Positions 6,530 to 7,823 of a DNA stretch of 7,823 bases are shown here, piece by piece; positions within the stretch are counted from its first letter, which is position 1, and each line of letters opens with the position of its first letter. The DNA lies in the NCBI GenBank assembly GCA_009782245.1, contig WRKK01000253.1, positions 1 through 7,823 on the forward strand, written 5' to 3'. The DNA is from Defluviitaleaceae bacterium. GTDB lineage: Bacteria > Bacillota > Clostridia > Lachnospirales > WQUN01. The position numbers and the translations under genes were made by a program. The notes under the pieces were generated by a model that searched no databases, was not told the DNA's origin, and saw nothing but the letters and a program-made list of their open reading frames with translations.

Positions 6530-6560
6530 CAAGTCTCACACGTAATCATGGCTTTTGGGC
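6530..6560 (+). repeat. 31-nt direct repeat, copy 2
   Basis: Thirty of 31 bases match 2307-2337. Similarity continues to about 6564 if one base is deleted (GGGCATGAT against GGGCTGAT). In this copy the terminator stem is spoiled by C-to-G at 6551 and the lost A, and no T-run follows. The ATG at 6548, used as the start of the next reading frame, lies inside the repeat. Confidence 0.9.
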
Positions 6561-7336
6561 TGATGTTCATGGATTATAACCTGCTTAGCCCACCGACTTT
6601 TGTCGGGCTTAATAATTTTCGGCGGCTGGCAATCGATCCGCTGTTTACCCGAACTTTAGGCAATACGTTGCGATTTTTCGTGTTCATAACGCCCATACAT
6701 TGCATACTTGCGTTGATTTTGGCTTATGTGGTTTCGCAGGTTCGCAATTCTCGCTTGCGGTCGCTTTATCGTGGAATTATTTTCTTCCCAACGGTTGTTA
6801 CAACGGCATCTGTCGCCATTGTTTGGACGTTCATGTTCGCAACCGATACAGGATTCGTCAACTTTTTTATCCGCAGTTTGGGCGGCAGCAACGTCCCTTG
6901 GATGACACATTCCACCATGATTTACGTTACAATCGCCCTATTTAGTGCCTGGAAATTTATCGGTACGACTTTTCTGTTTTATTTTGTGGGATTGCAAAAT
7001 ATCCCGTCATCGTACCACGAAGCCGCCATGATAGACGGTGCGGGCAGATTGCAAACTTTCTTTAGAATAACGCTCCCGTTGCTAACGCCCACGGTTTTTT
7101 TCGTTTTCGTTACCAATATGATAGGCGTTTTCCAAATTTTTGAAGAACCGTTCTTTATTGCTGGCGGAAACACTCATGCGATGTCGTTCGCTTTGCATAT
7201 TTATCAAAATGCGTTTAATAATATTCGTTTTGGTTACGCAAGCCTATTGGCAATTATCATGTTTTTGATTATAATGGTAGTAACCGCTGTGCAATTTTGG
7301 GGGCAAAGGAAGTGGGTGAATTACGATTATGAATAA
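6548..7336 (+). CDS. UgpA/LacF-type sugar ABC permease, N-terminally truncated
   Basis: The 262-residue frame encodes a MalF/UgpA-like importer permease. DYNLLSPPTFVGLNNF at about 9-24 is the segment that normally follows helix 1. Five helices come after it (roughly 38-60, 75-97, 121-147, 178-198 and 232-250), with the ATPase-docking EAA loop at 158-165 (EAAMIDGA). Relatives usually have about 290-310 residues, with a basic N-terminus and a first membrane helix; both are missing. The frame is open upstream only to 6512 (KPNLITQVSHVI), which is not helix-like. There is no ribosome binding site before the ATG, and the first five or so codons come from the 31-nt repeat. It is best read as a gene whose 5' end was replaced by the repeat, so it may be a pseudogene despite an intact remaining frame. 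It overlaps the next gene by eight bases. Confidence 0.8.
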   Translation: MAFGLMFMDYNLLSPPTFVGLNNFRRLAIDPLFTRTLGNTLRFFVFITPIHCILALILAYVVSQVRNSRLRSLYRGIIFFPTVVTTASVAIVWTFMFATDTGFVNFFIRSLGGSNVPWMTHSTMIYVTIALFSAWKFIGTTFLFYFVGLQNIPSSYHEAAMIDGAGRLQTFFRITLPLLTPTVFFVFVTNMIGVFQIFEEPFFIAGGNTHAMSFALHIYQNAFNNIRFGYASLLAIIMFLIIMVVTAVQFWGQRKWVNYDYE

Positions 7337-7823
7337 AAATGCAGTTTTGGCTGAAACAGTCGATAAATCCTCGCTAAAAACTCGCACAATAAAACGTGCT
7401 GGAAACGTGTCTGTGGGGCAAATTTTGCTAAATTTGGTGCTTGCGGCAGGTTGCCTAATTGCGATGTTGCCGTTTATGTGGACGGTTTCTACATCGTTAC
7501 GCCCACAAACAGAGGCTTTTCGTATGCCCCCAGACTTTTTGCCTACGTCATTCATGTATCAAAATTATTTGGCTGTTTTTCAAGCGTTTCCATTTTTTAC
7601 ATTTATGCTGAACAGCCTTATAACAGCGGTTGCCGTGGTTTTGCTTAGCCTTACAGTAACCTCGTTGGCGGGGTTCGCTTTTGCCCGTATAAATTTCCGT
7701 TTCAAAAACACGATTTTTATGATATTTATGGCAGGGCTTATGGTGCCTGGCTTTGCGACACTAATCTCAACATACCTAATAATGGCGGGTGCTGGATTAG
7801 TAAACACTCTTTGGGCGTTAATT
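7329..7823 (+). CDS. UgpE/LacG-type sugar ABC permease, 3' end beyond the window
   Basis: The first 165 codons are present and open to the window edge. After a polar basic N-terminus, helix 1 spans about residues 32-52 (LLNLVLAAGCLIAMLPFMW). The family's STSLRPQTEAF segment and the periplasmic PPDFLPTSFMYQNYLAVF follow. Helix 2 begins with NSL (94-96), and the AGFAFARINF loop (about 113-122) and VPGFATLISTYLIMAGAGL follow. These are standard for the second permease of CUT1 sugar importers. The EAA loop lies beyond the edge. The ATG at 7329 overlaps the upstream permease stop, and a GGTGA (7315-7319) nine bases before it can serve as ribosome binding site, so translational coupling is likely. 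The protein pairs with the truncated permease before it. No binding-protein gene of this second importer is in the window. Confidence 0.88.
   Translation, partial: MNKNAVLAETVDKSSLKTRTIKRAGNVSVGQILLNLVLAAGCLIAMLPFMWTVSTSLRPQTEAFRMPPDFLPTSFMYQNYLAVFQAFPFFTFMLNSLITAVAVVLLSLTVTSLAGFAFARINFRFKNTIFMIFMAGLMVPGFATLISTYLIMAGAGLVNTLWALI

Noticed and set aside
1..7823. CRISPR array
   Set aside because: The only exact-like repeats are two copies 4.2 kb apart; there are no regularly spaced repeats.

Overview
The window is low-GC DNA with strong AAGGAGG-type ribosome binding sites, AT-rich intergenic regions, a lipoprotein signal peptide and Lpl-type sugar transporters. This points to a Gram-positive Firmicute, most likely a member of the Clostridia. 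That assignment is an inference from style and gene families; no marker gene is present.

Layout, left to right. (1) Positions 1 to about 1330 hold an IS200/IS605-group element: an apparently intact tnpB (18-1196) and a structured right end that probably carries the 3' part of an omega/reRNA guide. The left end lies outside the window. (2) A TSUP (TauE/SafE) membrane permease (1388-2143) follows directly. It has no ATG and a short N-terminus, so the element may have inserted into its 5' end. (3) Positions 2144-2735 are non-coding. They contain a GC-rich nested inverted repeat, a strong terminator hairpin inside a 31-nt sequence that recurs at 6530, a promoter whose spacer is an (AT)10 tract, a cre/LacI-like palindrome at the likely transcription start, and a long AT-rich leader. 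(4) Positions 2736-6274 are a tight three-gene operon for an Lpl-type carbohydrate ABC importer: an LplB-type permease, an LplC-type permease and an LplA-type lipoprotein. A terminator ends it at about 6377. No ATPase is encoded, as is common where one shared MsmX-type ATPase serves many importers. (5) Positions 6378-6564 hold a second, diverged copy of the GC-rich block plus 31-nt repeat. (6) Positions 6548-7823 hold two overlapping permease genes of a second, UgpA/UgpE-type sugar importer. The first lacks its usual first membrane segment, because its reading frame starts inside the repeat. The second runs off the window.

Together this looks like a carbohydrate-uptake region shaped by small repeats and a TnpB element. 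I see no clearly new multi-gene system. The observations most worth a second look are the (AT)10 promoter spacer (possible phase-variable expression), the 31-nt repeats bracketing the Lpl operon, the repeat-derived start of the truncated permease, and the tnpB/TSUP junction.
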